Positions 41,562 through 50,565 of a DNA stretch of 64,000 bases are shown piece by piece. Numbering within the stretch: the stretch's first letter is position 1; every line of letters begins with the position of its first letter. Below the pieces are notes generated by a model that saw only the letters and a list, made by a program, of their open reading frames with translations, did not search any database and was not told where the DNA came from. Position numbers and translations under genes: made by a program. Source of the stretch: Opitutales bacterium (lineage in GTDB: Bacteria > Verrucomicrobiota > Verrucomicrobiia > Opitutales > Coraliomargaritaceae); assembly GCA_030729385.1 (NCBI GenBank), contig JANQXM010000006.1:4835-68834 (forward strand), written 5' to 3'.

Positions 41562-43397
41562 ATGTCTACTCGCAAAATTTATTTACCCATCGCGCTGATC
41601 GTTTCAGTGCTGTTAGCCCTATACTTGGGCTTTTTTGCGTATGGTAGTGCTGATGCGGTGCAGATTATCAAGTATGGCGGCTATTGGGTGATGCTGCTGA
41701 CATGGGGGCTGTTGGTGCTTAACTTGGGCATACGCCTCTATCAAAGTAAGTGTTGGATAGGCTGTGGTCGACGAATCCACGAAAATTGGCTGCCGTTCGC
41801 TTTTGTGGGCCTTGCCTCGGTCTTACTCTATGTGATGCAGCCCACAGGCTATAAAATCACTATGGATGAGCCGGTGCTCTCCGCGACGGCACTGCGGATG
41901 CATGAATATAAGGAGGTTATGACAACCATTCGGGCGCACGACATCCAGGGAGTTTTCACTCAACTCGATGGCTACGTCGATAAGCGCCCTTATTTTCACC
42001 CTTTCCTGCTTAGCTTGATACATGATTTTACGGGTTACCGCAGCTCCAACACCTTTCTGTTGAATGCATTGCTGACCCCTGTGTTCTTGGGATTACTTTT
42101 TGTGGTTGGTCGCATGGCTTGGCCACGCTTCGGCGGATATGCATCGGTGTTATTGTTCATGACTGTTCCCTTGCTCGCGATGAATGTGAACGGGGGCGGG
42201 TTTGAACTGTTGAATTTGGTCATGCTCCTAGCTACCGCGCTGGCTGGAAAAATCTATCTGGAGCGCACCTCTACGGGCACTTTGAATGCTTTCATTCTAT
42301 TGGGCTTGTTGCTCGCTCAAACCCGCTACGAGTCTGTGCTATATGTCGTCGCTGTAGGTGTAGTCGTCGCGATCGGGTGGTGGCGCGCTCGGCAAATCAT
42401 CCTATCGCCAGTGGCGGTGCTCGCCCCGTTGTTGCTCATTCCTTTTCCGCTGCAGCAAATCATTTTCAGCGACTATCAAGGACTCTGGCAGCTGAAAGAT
42501 GGTGCAGAGCAGCCCTTCATGCTTGGTCTGATTCCTGCGAATCTGGGGCATGCCTTTAATTACTTTTTCAATATAGGCGATGACCAGCAGCCGAACAGCT
42601 TGTTGCTGTCGGCGCTTTTCGTTGTGTCCCTCGGGATTGCTCTGCCGTTGTTTGTAAAAGGTCTACGCTCAATTAAAAAGGCATCTGTAAGCACAATGGT
42701 AGCGACCCCATTCATCGTGATTGTATCTGCCAATTTTCTATTGTTGATGGCATATCATTGGGGGCAAGTGGATGACATCATCGCGACTCGAATCGTCCTG
42801 CCGTTCATTCTGCTCCAAGTGCTAACTGTTGTCTATGTGATGGGGCGGTTGGTCCGATCTGATCGTTTCGCATCAGCTAGTTTGCTCGTTGTATCGATTT
42901 ACGTGATGGCTTTCACGATCCCGCTTTGCGCACGCAGCGATTTCTTACGTTGGGTTCCAGATCAACATCAGGTGCTTTGGTTGCAAAAGCAAGTGGTTGA
43001 ACGTAAAGATCAATCCGTGTTATGGGTGACGAATAAGCACTTAGTCGCGCTGATCGAAAGAACGCCTGCGATCGCAGCGCTGCATGCCAAGACCCGCAAA
43101 CAGCAGTTGGATATGCATTTGCAAATGGGGTCCTATGGCGAGATTTTATTTGTATATCCTATGTCAGTGCACCCGGATGAGATGAGTGCTGAGATGCGGC
43201 AGACCAGTCTTGAGGCTGATTTCGACTTAGAGCCTTTGCGTGTCGAAAAAATTGGGCGTAATCTGTATATGTGCATGAGTCGCCTGAGGTCTGTGAAATG
43301 GCTAGAGGGTGATGCGCGCGGTTTAAGCATTCCCGATACGGAAGGAATTATAGACGCTGAAGCGAAACTGCAGTCCTACGCCCAAACACTTCCATGA
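41562..43397 (+). CDS. GT-C/GT39-like polytopic glycosyltransferase, paralog A
   Basis: Start MSTRKIYLPIALIVS at 41562 preferred over 41517. Multi-TM; MDEPVLSATALRMHEYKEV and DGYVDKRPYFHPFLLSLIHDFTGYRSSN shared with the next gene. Confidence 0.75.
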   Translation: MSTRKIYLPIALIVSVLLALYLGFFAYGSADAVQIIKYGGYWVMLLTWGLLVLNLGIRLYQSKCWIGCGRRIHENWLPFAFVGLASVLLYVMQPTGYKITMDEPVLSATALRMHEYKEVMTTIRAHDIQGVFTQLDGYVDKRPYFHPFLLSLIHDFTGYRSSNTFLLNALLTPVFLGLLFVVGRMAWPRFGGYASVLLFMTVPLLAMNVNGGGFELLNLVMLLATALAGKIYLERTSTGTLNAFILLGLLLAQTRYESVLYVVAVGVVVAIGWWRARQIILSPVAVLAPLLLIPFPLQQIIFSDYQGLWQLKDGAEQPFMLGLIPANLGHAFNYFFNIGDDQQPNSLLLSALFVVSLGIALPLFVKGLRSIKKASVSTMVATPFIVIVSANFLLLMAYHWGQVDDIIATRIVLPFILLQVLTVVYVMGRLVRSDRFASASLLVVSIYVMAFTIPLCARSDFLRWVPDQHQVLWLQKQVVERKDQSVLWVTNKHLVALIERTPAIAALHAKTRKQQLDMHLQMGSYGEILFVYPMSVHPDEMSAEMRQTSLEADFDLEPLRVEKIGRNLYMCMSRLRSVKWLEGDARGLSIPDTEGIIDAEAKLQSYAQTLP

Positions 43398-45181
43398 GCC
43401 AATCAAAGTATGTATCCGCATTGAAGGCACTGCCGGTAGGTCGTGTCTTGCTAGCATGTCTCGGTGTCTTCGTGGTGATTGCGGGATATCTATTCGTTCC
43501 CTCCGATCTCGCAGAAAGGGCGGTTCGGTTTGGGGCTTATTGGCCGATCCTATTGGCTTTCATTGGATTTTTCGCCTGCGCATGTTGTTTGATTCGTTCG
43601 GAACAGGTGCGGTTGTCGAAGCTTGCCAGCAAGCTAGGGCTTGGTTTCGCGATTTGCTTTTTGCTCTGTGTGGGTCTCAGCTTTGTTCATGTTGAGTTAG
43701 GTCCCAAGATTCTGATGGACGATGCGATCTTGGAATCGACCGCGAAAAGTCTTCACCAGAGTCGAGAGGTTTATACGTCGACCTTTGGTCGCTGGGTAGC
43801 AAACGATTTCACCATCTTTGATGGTTATGTAGATAAGCGCCCGCTGTTGTATCCGTTTGCTGTGTCCTTGTTGCATGATCTCTCCGGTTACCGGAGTTCG
43901 AATCCGTATATCGTCAATGTCATCAGCGGTGTCTGCCTGCTCTTTGCGCTGTCGCTCTTGGGCTATTTCTTAAATGGGCGGAAGGGTGCCTACTTGATGT
44001 TGTTGCTCTGGGTGAGTCTGCCGCTCCTGTCGCAAAACGCATCCGGTTCGGGAATGGATTTGATTAACCTACTTTTCCTCGTGGGGGTGATTCTGTTATC
44101 GATTCTCTATTGGAAGCGTTTGGATGCAGTGAGTGAATCGGCGCTGGCGTTGGCGGGTGTGTTGCTAGCGCAGGGGCGCTACGAATCACCGCTATTTTTG
44201 CTACCGATTGCCGGAATCATTGTTTTCGGATGGATTCGAAAGGGAGCAGTGATCTTATCCGCAGGCACTATTTGCGCGGCTCCTTTGTTGTTTGGATTGG
44301 CGCTACAGAATAAATTCTTTTCTCAGTCGGAGGCCTTATGGGAATTACATTCAGGCGCGCAGACGCCATTCGCTTTTGAGAATCTCGCGGATAATTTTTC
44401 CAGAGCACTGTCGTTCTATTTTAACACCAGCGATGCTTATGCGAATTCACTGTGGATCGCTTTGTTGGGTTTTCCAGCAGTGGTCTTCTTGGTGTTGTAT
44501 TTTGTGCGTGGTTGGCGTGCGATTTATACCGAGAAACCAGCACAGAGTATTTTTGGACTGTTTTCGCTTTTCCTATTTGCCCACATATTGGTGATTCTGT
44601 GTTACCACGATGGGCAATTGAACCGCTTGTTTGCTTCCCGTTTTGCACTGCCTTCTTACCTGCTTTTGACCTCAGCGATTGTCATTGTGCTGGGAGCATT
44701 TACTAGAAGTCAGAAAGTCTGGGGCGGTTTTGCAGCCTGCACACTTGTTTTTATCGTGGGCTATACTTTGCCCATGAATGCCAAGGGGGTCTTTACCCAA
44801 AGGAACTATGTCGCGAATGAGATCGAATGGATGCAATCGGTCGCGGATGAGCAATTCGAAGAGAGGAGTCTGGTAGTTGATACGTATACCATTCCGTGGA
44901 CACTACGGCAGACGGCTTCGCTTTCACCGCTCCAAGCGTTTTCGAATGCGGTTCGATTGTATGATGATTTTGCGTCCGGTAAATATACCTCGATCTATTT
45001 AATCGAGCGAAACGAGTATTCGATTGTTGAAAACAAAGTGCAACGGCATGACTCGCTCTATCCTGTCGGGGTGTTTGCTGTCGAGTTGCTCGCTCAAAGA
45101 AGCTTCGAGCCATACAAGCAGACCTCCATTTATCGAGTTACTGGGATTGATCGGTCTGCGGCTGAACAGTTGCTGAAGTAG
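43394..45181 (+). CDS. GT-C/GT39-like polytopic glycosyltransferase, paralog B
   Basis: Multi-TM; MDDAILESTAKSLHQSREVY and DGYVDKRPLLYPFAVSLLHDLSGYRSSN. Overlaps upstream gene by 4 nt (ATGA). Confidence 0.75.
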   Translation: MSQSKYVSALKALPVGRVLLACLGVFVVIAGYLFVPSDLAERAVRFGAYWPILLAFIGFFACACCLIRSEQVRLSKLASKLGLGFAICFLLCVGLSFVHVELGPKILMDDAILESTAKSLHQSREVYTSTFGRWVANDFTIFDGYVDKRPLLYPFAVSLLHDLSGYRSSNPYIVNVISGVCLLFALSLLGYFLNGRKGAYLMLLLWVSLPLLSQNASGSGMDLINLLFLVGVILLSILYWKRLDAVSESALALAGVLLAQGRYESPLFLLPIAGIIVFGWIRKGAVILSAGTICAAPLLFGLALQNKFFSQSEALWELHSGAQTPFAFENLADNFSRALSFYFNTSDAYANSLWIALLGFPAVVFLVLYFVRGWRAIYTEKPAQSIFGLFSLFLFAHILVILCYHDGQLNRLFASRFALPSYLLLTSAIVIVLGAFTRSQKVWGGFAACTLVFIVGYTLPMNAKGVFTQRNYVANEIEWMQSVADEQFEERSLVVDTYTIPWTLRQTASLSPLQAFSNAVRLYDDFASGKYTSIYLIERNEYSIVENKVQRHDSLYPVGVFAVELLAQRSFEPYKQTSIYRVTGIDRSAAEQLLK

Positions 45182-47183
45182 TCGCGCGTAATCGAGGTTT
45201 CGTAATCAGATGGGCAGTTGCGTCCTCGCTTTTCGCAACGAGGAGGGGATCCAATGATTCAGCATAGATGCCGATCAGTAAAAGGTAGTCGATTTCACTG
45301 CGTATAAATGTGTCGACGGCTTTTTGGATATCTAGGGTTTCGACACCTCTTATGTGATTCAGTGGATACCACGTAACATCTGGGCGCGCTTTGAAAAATC
45401 CGTAGTGCTGGTCATGCCCATGTAAGAAGATCGCCACCTCACTGCCTTCCGGAAGATCGGCTAAGAGCTTAGAGGGCTCACCTTTGTGAAGCTCTGGTCG
45501 ATCCATTGCTTTTGACCACGCGTTTTGCTCGGTTGTCAGCGCGTTTTTAAGGCTCTCGATCGGTGTGCGGTTTTCGCTTTTATAAAGTTCTCGACCGATC
45601 GGAATCAATGGTCGTGAGAAATCGATGCATTTAACTGTGACCAAAAAGATAATCGAGAGGGCACAAAATACACGGCGAACATAGCGGTTGTTCCACGACT
45701 CCAAGGTGATGGCGAGCGCGGGTGTTGTCGCGATAAAGAAGGTCGAGAAAAAGCGCCCGTTCCATGGCATCCATGAAACCTTAGCGGAGACGATCAGGTA
45801 AAATCCGATCGCGGGTAGCAATAGTAAGCAGGTTTTAGGGCGCCGATAGATGGCGTAAGGAATGCAGAGGAATAGAATGAAGGCGCCGAAGGGACCAAAC
45901 CATGCCCAATCTTCATGTGTCACCCAAGAGATGGAGAAAGACTCTCTAGAAGCGCCGGCATCTTCGAAGACGGGTTCGAGGCGTTGCTGGTAAAAGTGAT
46001 TGAGCGTTTCGGAGTATCTCGACTGCCCCAGCACCTGCGGGGCTATGTAGTCAGCAATCGTGCCGACTTGTATGATTTGCAGGGCATATCGGGTGCCGTT
46101 GGCGAGTGTGCCGAGCAGACCATCATGCTGTGTGTGTCGCTCGGTAAATTCATTGGGACCTGACCACGTTTCATATTGGTTCGCATTCCAAATAAACAAC
46201 CAAATTTGCGAAGCTATGAGGAAGGGGATGGCGCAGACTAAGCAGAGTTTGTAGTCTTTCCCTAAGCCCGTGAGAATTCGGATGCATTCGCTAGGTTGGT
46301 AGAGTTTGAAGTGGAGAATCGCCAGTAGCCCTAGACCCGGCATGAATGCCATGAATGTGGTTTTGATCGAGATGCCGAACAGGCATAGGCCTAGGAGCAG
46401 CAATAGCGTCCGATGCGATGACTCCCTGGGAGATCGTATGACCAGCAATAGAGCAGCGGCAGCAGTTGCGACCATTAAGATGTCGTTTTTGACGGTGACT
46501 GCTTGAAGAACCAGTGCAGTCAGACTCGTCAATATGACAGCTGCGGTGAGCGCATTTTTGACGGAGGCAAATTGCCGACTGATGGCATAGGCTGCCGCAC
46601 CGATCGCGATATAGCTGCTCAGACTAAATATCGCGAGGCCGTGGTTAGTGCCCAGTGCGACGAATGGGTAGAATAAAATATCAGCACCCACGGGAAAAAT
46701 GACTTCGTGGTAGCGATTGAAGGCATCAATGAAAAAGCTGTTCTCTTGGATGAAAAGAAAGACGCGAGGCAGGTGGTAGGTGAGCGCGTCGTGGTTCTTG
46801 ATCGGCAAGAATAGGACTTGTAGGAGCGTATAAAGCAGGCAAATCACGATGGGAGTCGCGACCCAAGCATATGTTTTCGCGAATTGGTAAATGCGAACGA
46901 GGTCTTCTCGTAGCGCCGCTTGATGCATAGCGATCATTCGACCGCAAAAAATAAGGATGCAAAGTGATAAGACGATGCCCGCGATAGAGCTGCCGGATAG
47001 GAAACGTATTTGAAAGATCAGCGAAAAGGCTGCCTGCGTTAGCGGCACGGCCGTAGCGATGGCAGGGGCAATCGGCCATCGAAGCTTCCGTAGATAGCTA
47101 TATATGCCGGTAACTGCACCAAGGTAAATGGTTACAAGAAGTATGCCGCTGGTTAGGCCGAACCATATGGGTGCATTTGTCAT
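45138..47183 (-). CDS. GT39-like polytopic membrane glycosyltransferase
   Basis: 681 aa, many TMs; NHDALTYHLPRVFLFIQENSFFIDAFNRYHEVIFPVGADILFYPFVALGTNHG. Confidence 0.72.
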   Translation of the reverse strand: MTNAPIWFGLTSGILLVTIYLGAVTGIYSYLRKLRWPIAPAIATAVPLTQAAFSLIFQIRFLSGSSIAGIVLSLCILIFCGRMIAMHQAALREDLVRIYQFAKTYAWVATPIVICLLYTLLQVLFLPIKNHDALTYHLPRVFLFIQENSFFIDAFNRYHEVIFPVGADILFYPFVALGTNHGLAIFSLSSYIAIGAAAYAISRQFASVKNALTAAVILTSLTALVLQAVTVKNDILMVATAAAALLLVIRSPRESSHRTLLLLLGLCLFGISIKTTFMAFMPGLGLLAILHFKLYQPSECIRILTGLGKDYKLCLVCAIPFLIASQIWLFIWNANQYETWSGPNEFTERHTQHDGLLGTLANGTRYALQIIQVGTIADYIAPQVLGQSRYSETLNHFYQQRLEPVFEDAGASRESFSISWVTHEDWAWFGPFGAFILFLCIPYAIYRRPKTCLLLLPAIGFYLIVSAKVSWMPWNGRFFSTFFIATTPALAITLESWNNRYVRRVFCALSIIFLVTVKCIDFSRPLIPIGRELYKSENRTPIESLKNALTTEQNAWSKAMDRPELHKGEPSKLLADLPEGSEVAIFLHGHDQHYGFFKARPDVTWYPLNHIRGVETLDIQKAVDTFIRSEIDYLLLIGIYAESLDPLLVAKSEDATAHLITKPRLRATTSATVQPQTDQSQ

Positions 47184-47282
47184 CCGTGAATAGCTTTAGC
47201 GGTTTTTATTTGAAGGTCGACCTCGATTCGCATGGGTTAATTTGAGTGGCATTGCTGCTATAAACGAATATCGAATAAGGAC

Positions 47283-48557
47283 ATGAGTGGAGAAAACGGA
47301 AAACTGAAGGAGAGTCAGCTCCCGCGCATTGCGCTGATCACGAGCGTGATTGTAGGGGTGTGCTACTTATTCCTGTATCCTGACTTGTGGCTCTATCTGA
47401 TCGGAGGCATGCACTTTACGGATAGTGCCTATTATCCGTTCCTTGATATGCATGGAAGGTTGGCGGCATTTGAGGGGCATCGGGCGGGGATCGATATCTT
47501 ATATAATCCGAATCCATTTGATCCGTTTCAGCGCGTGAGCGTGAAGCCCACCTGGCCATTGGCACTCACCTTTCTGGGTCTCGGGCCACAACATTTGATC
47601 GCCGCCGGGACTGCTGCAGCCGCCGGTCTTGGTGCGATTGTTTTTTCGATCCTGAAACCAAAGCGCTGGTTGGAAATGTTGGTCTTGTTGCCAATTTGTT
47701 TTTCACCTCCGATTCTTCTAGGTATTGAGCGGGGGAATGATGATATTGTGTATCTGATTTTGTTGGCGCTGGTGCCGCTGATATTGAAGTTAAAACTATC
47801 TGTGCGTTTCTGGTTGGCGTGGCTTGTGATTTTCATGCTCGCCCCAGCAAAGTATTATCCCGGTGCGGTATTTGGTATTTTCTTTTTAGAAGTTAAAAAT
47901 TGGCGACAGCTTGGGCTGCTTTTTGGCGCAGGTGTTTTATTTGTTACGGCATACTTTTGCTCGCGCATGGATGAGGTGCTTTACTTGAAAGAGGCAGTTC
48001 CCAAACCAAACTTTTTCTTAGTCCATGGCGCGTCGCTCACATTTGAGGCGATTAATGTTCAAGCATACTGGGGCGCATTGTTGTCGTTGCTATGCGCCAT
48101 TGTTGGTGTGGTGATTGTGGTGATTCCCCGCTGGTTGACCTTGAATTTGGAGATTAGTTTGCAGCGCTGGTATCTGCTGGGATATGCGGTCTTTGCTTTC
48201 TGTTTCTTTTTCAATAGTAATTTTGATTACAGGCTTACCTATCTGTTGCTAATGCTGCCGCTCCTTTTTCAGCTTGGTCGAATGCCAGTGTTTTGCAAAG
48301 GCTCTGTGTCTTTGGTGCGTATCATGGTGCTCTTGTTGATCCCTGCTTTTTGGGCAGAAATTGTGGGCATGCACTATTTCCTCATTCAGGGGAGTTGGAC
48401 CATCGAGCTTGTTCGCTTTGCGGTTTACTTAAAGAGTGCCATGCTCTGGATCTTTCTATTTGGTAGCACAGTGATTGCCGCTACTTTACTACGTCCTAAC
48501 CTGCGATCGCTAGCAGCCGATTTCTATGCTGATTGTAAGCAATTTCGTCTTAAATAA
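47283..48557 (+). CDS. Polytopic membrane protein, possible GT-C/GT87-like glycosyltransferase
   Basis: Multi-TM with DSAYYPFLDMHGRLAAFEGHRAGIDILYNPNPFDPF, PPILLGIERGNDDIVYLILL, NFDYRLTYLLLMLPL. Confidence 0.6.
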   Translation: MSGENGKLKESQLPRIALITSVIVGVCYLFLYPDLWLYLIGGMHFTDSAYYPFLDMHGRLAAFEGHRAGIDILYNPNPFDPFQRVSVKPTWPLALTFLGLGPQHLIAAGTAAAAGLGAIVFSILKPKRWLEMLVLLPICFSPPILLGIERGNDDIVYLILLALVPLILKLKLSVRFWLAWLVIFMLAPAKYYPGAVFGIFFLEVKNWRQLGLLFGAGVLFVTAYFCSRMDEVLYLKEAVPKPNFFLVHGASLTFEAINVQAYWGALLSLLCAIVGVVIVVIPRWLTLNLEISLQRWYLLGYAVFAFCFFFNSNFDYRLTYLLLMLPLLFQLGRMPVFCKGSVSLVRIMVLLLIPAFWAEIVGMHYFLIQGSWTIELVRFAVYLKSAMLWIFLFGSTVIAATLLRPNLRSLAADFYADCKQFRLK

Positions 48558-48560
48558 ATT

Positions 48561-49160
48561 ATGAAACCTCAGACGACTAATTTCGAAAAATTTCAAACCG
48601 GCAATGTAGTTGTCCGTCGACTCATCGGGCGCTTCTTTTCCAAGATTCGCCACTACGTTTCTTTGCGTCCCATTTCCAATATGCTGGATGCGGGTTGTGG
48701 CGAGGGAATGACGCTCTATCAATTAAACGACTTGTTGCCAGAGTCGGTCACTGCATTCGACCTTAACCCGACTTGTGTGGAATACACTAAAGCACTTTTC
48801 CCTGAAGCTGCGATTACGGTGCAAAATATTTACGAACTACCCTACGAGGAAAAGTCGTTCGACCTTGTGCTATGCATGGAGGTGATGGAGCACTTGCCTG
48901 ATCCGCTGGAGGCCTTGAGGGGTCTGAAGCAAGTTGCTGCGGGACGTATCATTTTGTCAGTCCCGCATGAACCTTGGTTTCGATTGGGTAGCCTTTGTCG
49001 TGGTAAATACCTGAAGACCTGTGGCAACCATCCTGAGCACGTTAACCATTGGTCGCCTGCTACCTTTAAGGCATTCCTTGAGCAGGAGTTTGATCAGGTG
49101 ACTGTCGACACGTCTTTCCCGTGGATTATTGCTGAAGTCATTGTTTCGAAAGCACCGTAG
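48561..49160 (+). CDS. Class I SAM-dependent methyltransferase
   Basis: NMLDAGCGEGMTLYQL, AFDLNPTCVEYTKALFP, FDLVLCMEVMEHLPDP. Confidence 0.9.
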   Translation: MKPQTTNFEKFQTGNVVVRRLIGRFFSKIRHYVSLRPISNMLDAGCGEGMTLYQLNDLLPESVTAFDLNPTCVEYTKALFPEAAITVQNIYELPYEEKSFDLVLCMEVMEHLPDPLEALRGLKQVAAGRIILSVPHEPWFRLGSLCRGKYLKTCGNHPEHVNHWSPATFKAFLEQEFDQVTVDTSFPWIIAEVIVSKAP

Positions 49161-49171
49161 GTTTATTAATC

Positions 49172-49570
49172 ATGGCACTGGAACTAAAAGCTTTGGTCAC
49201 CCGCTTTGGACGGCTTGGCGTGGTGGCTATCTGTAGTTTCCTTGCAAATGTGCTGCTGACTGTAGTTTTAACCGAAGGGTTCTCGTTGCCCCCGCAAACT
49301 GCTTTTGCGATCGTGCTGGTATGTATCTTCAGTGTGAACTTCTGGGTCACGCGACGTTGGGTGTTCAGTGACCGAGTGGAAGGCTCGAATGCATGGGCGC
49401 AATTCGTAAAGTGCCTAGCTGTCTCGGCGAGCTTTCGTGTTTTGGAATGGTTCGCTTTTTATCTTTTGCTCGACCTATGGCACTTCCACTACGTCGTCAC
49501 ATTGGTGGGAGTTCTGTGCCTTTCTTTCGCGCTCAAATCTTTGATCTATGAGCGCTATGTCTTCCGCTAG
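49172..49570 (+). CDS. GtrA family membrane protein
   Basis: ~130 aa, four hydrophobic segments; FAIVLVCIFSVNFWVTRRWVF signature. Confidence 0.87.
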   Translation: MALELKALVTRFGRLGVVAICSFLANVLLTVVLTEGFSLPPQTAFAIVLVCIFSVNFWVTRRWVFSDRVEGSNAWAQFVKCLAVSASFRVLEWFAFYLLLDLWHFHYVVTLVGVLCLSFALKSLIYERYVFR

Positions 49571-50532
49571 AGATTGAGTGTCTGCGCGACATGTTTGTCG
49601 GTGTCGCTTTTATCTTGGCGTGTAATCATTTCGGCAATCAGTCCAAGTGAGACCAATTGCGCCCCGAGTAGTAGCAGTAGTATGCCGAGGAAGAATAGTG
49701 GTCGTCCGCCGATTTCTGTGCCGAAAAACATTTTGCTGAATGAAAGCCAAGCGAGTGTGACAAATCCGATAAAGCCCGCCAAGAATCCTGTGCCCCCGAA
49801 TAGGTGAGCGGGTCTGCGAAGGTAGCGACTTGTGACGACCACCGTGATCAGGTCGAGGAGACCTTTAAGGAATCGCTTGCTGCCGTATTTTGAAACGCCG
49901 TGTTCTCGAGGGTGGTGCTGCACGGCGATTTCGCCAACCGAGTAGCCTTCTGCGTGTGCGAGAATGGGCACGAAGCGATGGAGTTCGCCAAAGAGTTTAA
50001 TGTCTTGCGTGACTTCGCGACGATAGGCTTTGAAGCCACAGTTGAAGTCATGGAGTTGCACGCCGCTGGCTGCGCGAGCGAGACCGTTGAATACTTTCGA
50101 TGGGAGGGTTTTGTTGAGTGGGTCGTGGCGCACCTTTTTCCAGCCAGATACCAGATCGTAGCCTTCGTCTAGTTTGTTTAAGAATGCGGGTATTTCATTC
50201 GGGTCATCTTGTAGGTCGGCATCGAGTGTAAATATAATGTCTCCAGTGGCTTTGGAAAATCCAACTTGCAAAGCCTCAGCCTTTCCGAAATTTCGACGAA
50301 AGCGTAGTCCTGTGCAGTGCTCGGGTTCGCTCTCACACAATGCTTCGATCGCACTCCAAGAACCGTCGGTGCTACCATCGTCGATGTAGTAAACTTTGAA
50401 TTGTGCGTTGCCGCTTTTCTCCATCACTTCAGCGATGCGCTTATAGAGTTCGGCGACAGTCTCCTCCTCATTGTAAACCGGAATGACGAAACTGATGGAG
50501 GGTGGTGCTTTTTGATTCGTGATGTTCGACAT
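49567..50532 (-). CDS. Glycosyltransferase family 2 (DPM1/GtrB-like, C-terminal TMs)
   Basis: SFVIPVYNEEETVAELYKRI, YYIDDGSTDGSW, GDIIFTLDADLQDDPNEIPAFL, DFNCGFKAYRREV; two C-terminal TMs. Confidence 0.93.
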   Translation of the reverse strand: MSNITNQKAPPSISFVIPVYNEEETVAELYKRIAEVMEKSGNAQFKVYYIDDGSTDGSWSAIEALCESEPEHCTGLRFRRNFGKAEALQVGFSKATGDIIFTLDADLQDDPNEIPAFLNKLDEGYDLVSGWKKVRHDPLNKTLPSKVFNGLARAASGVQLHDFNCGFKAYRREVTQDIKLFGELHRFVPILAHAEGYSVGEIAVQHHPREHGVSKYGSKRFLKGLLDLITVVVTSRYLRRPAHLFGGTGFLAGFIGFVTLAWLSFSKMFFGTEIGGRPLFFLGILLLLLGAQLVSLGLIAEMITRQDKSDTDKHVAQTLNL

Positions 50533-50565
50533 GGGATATCAGTAAAGAATAGAGAGGTCAGTTTG

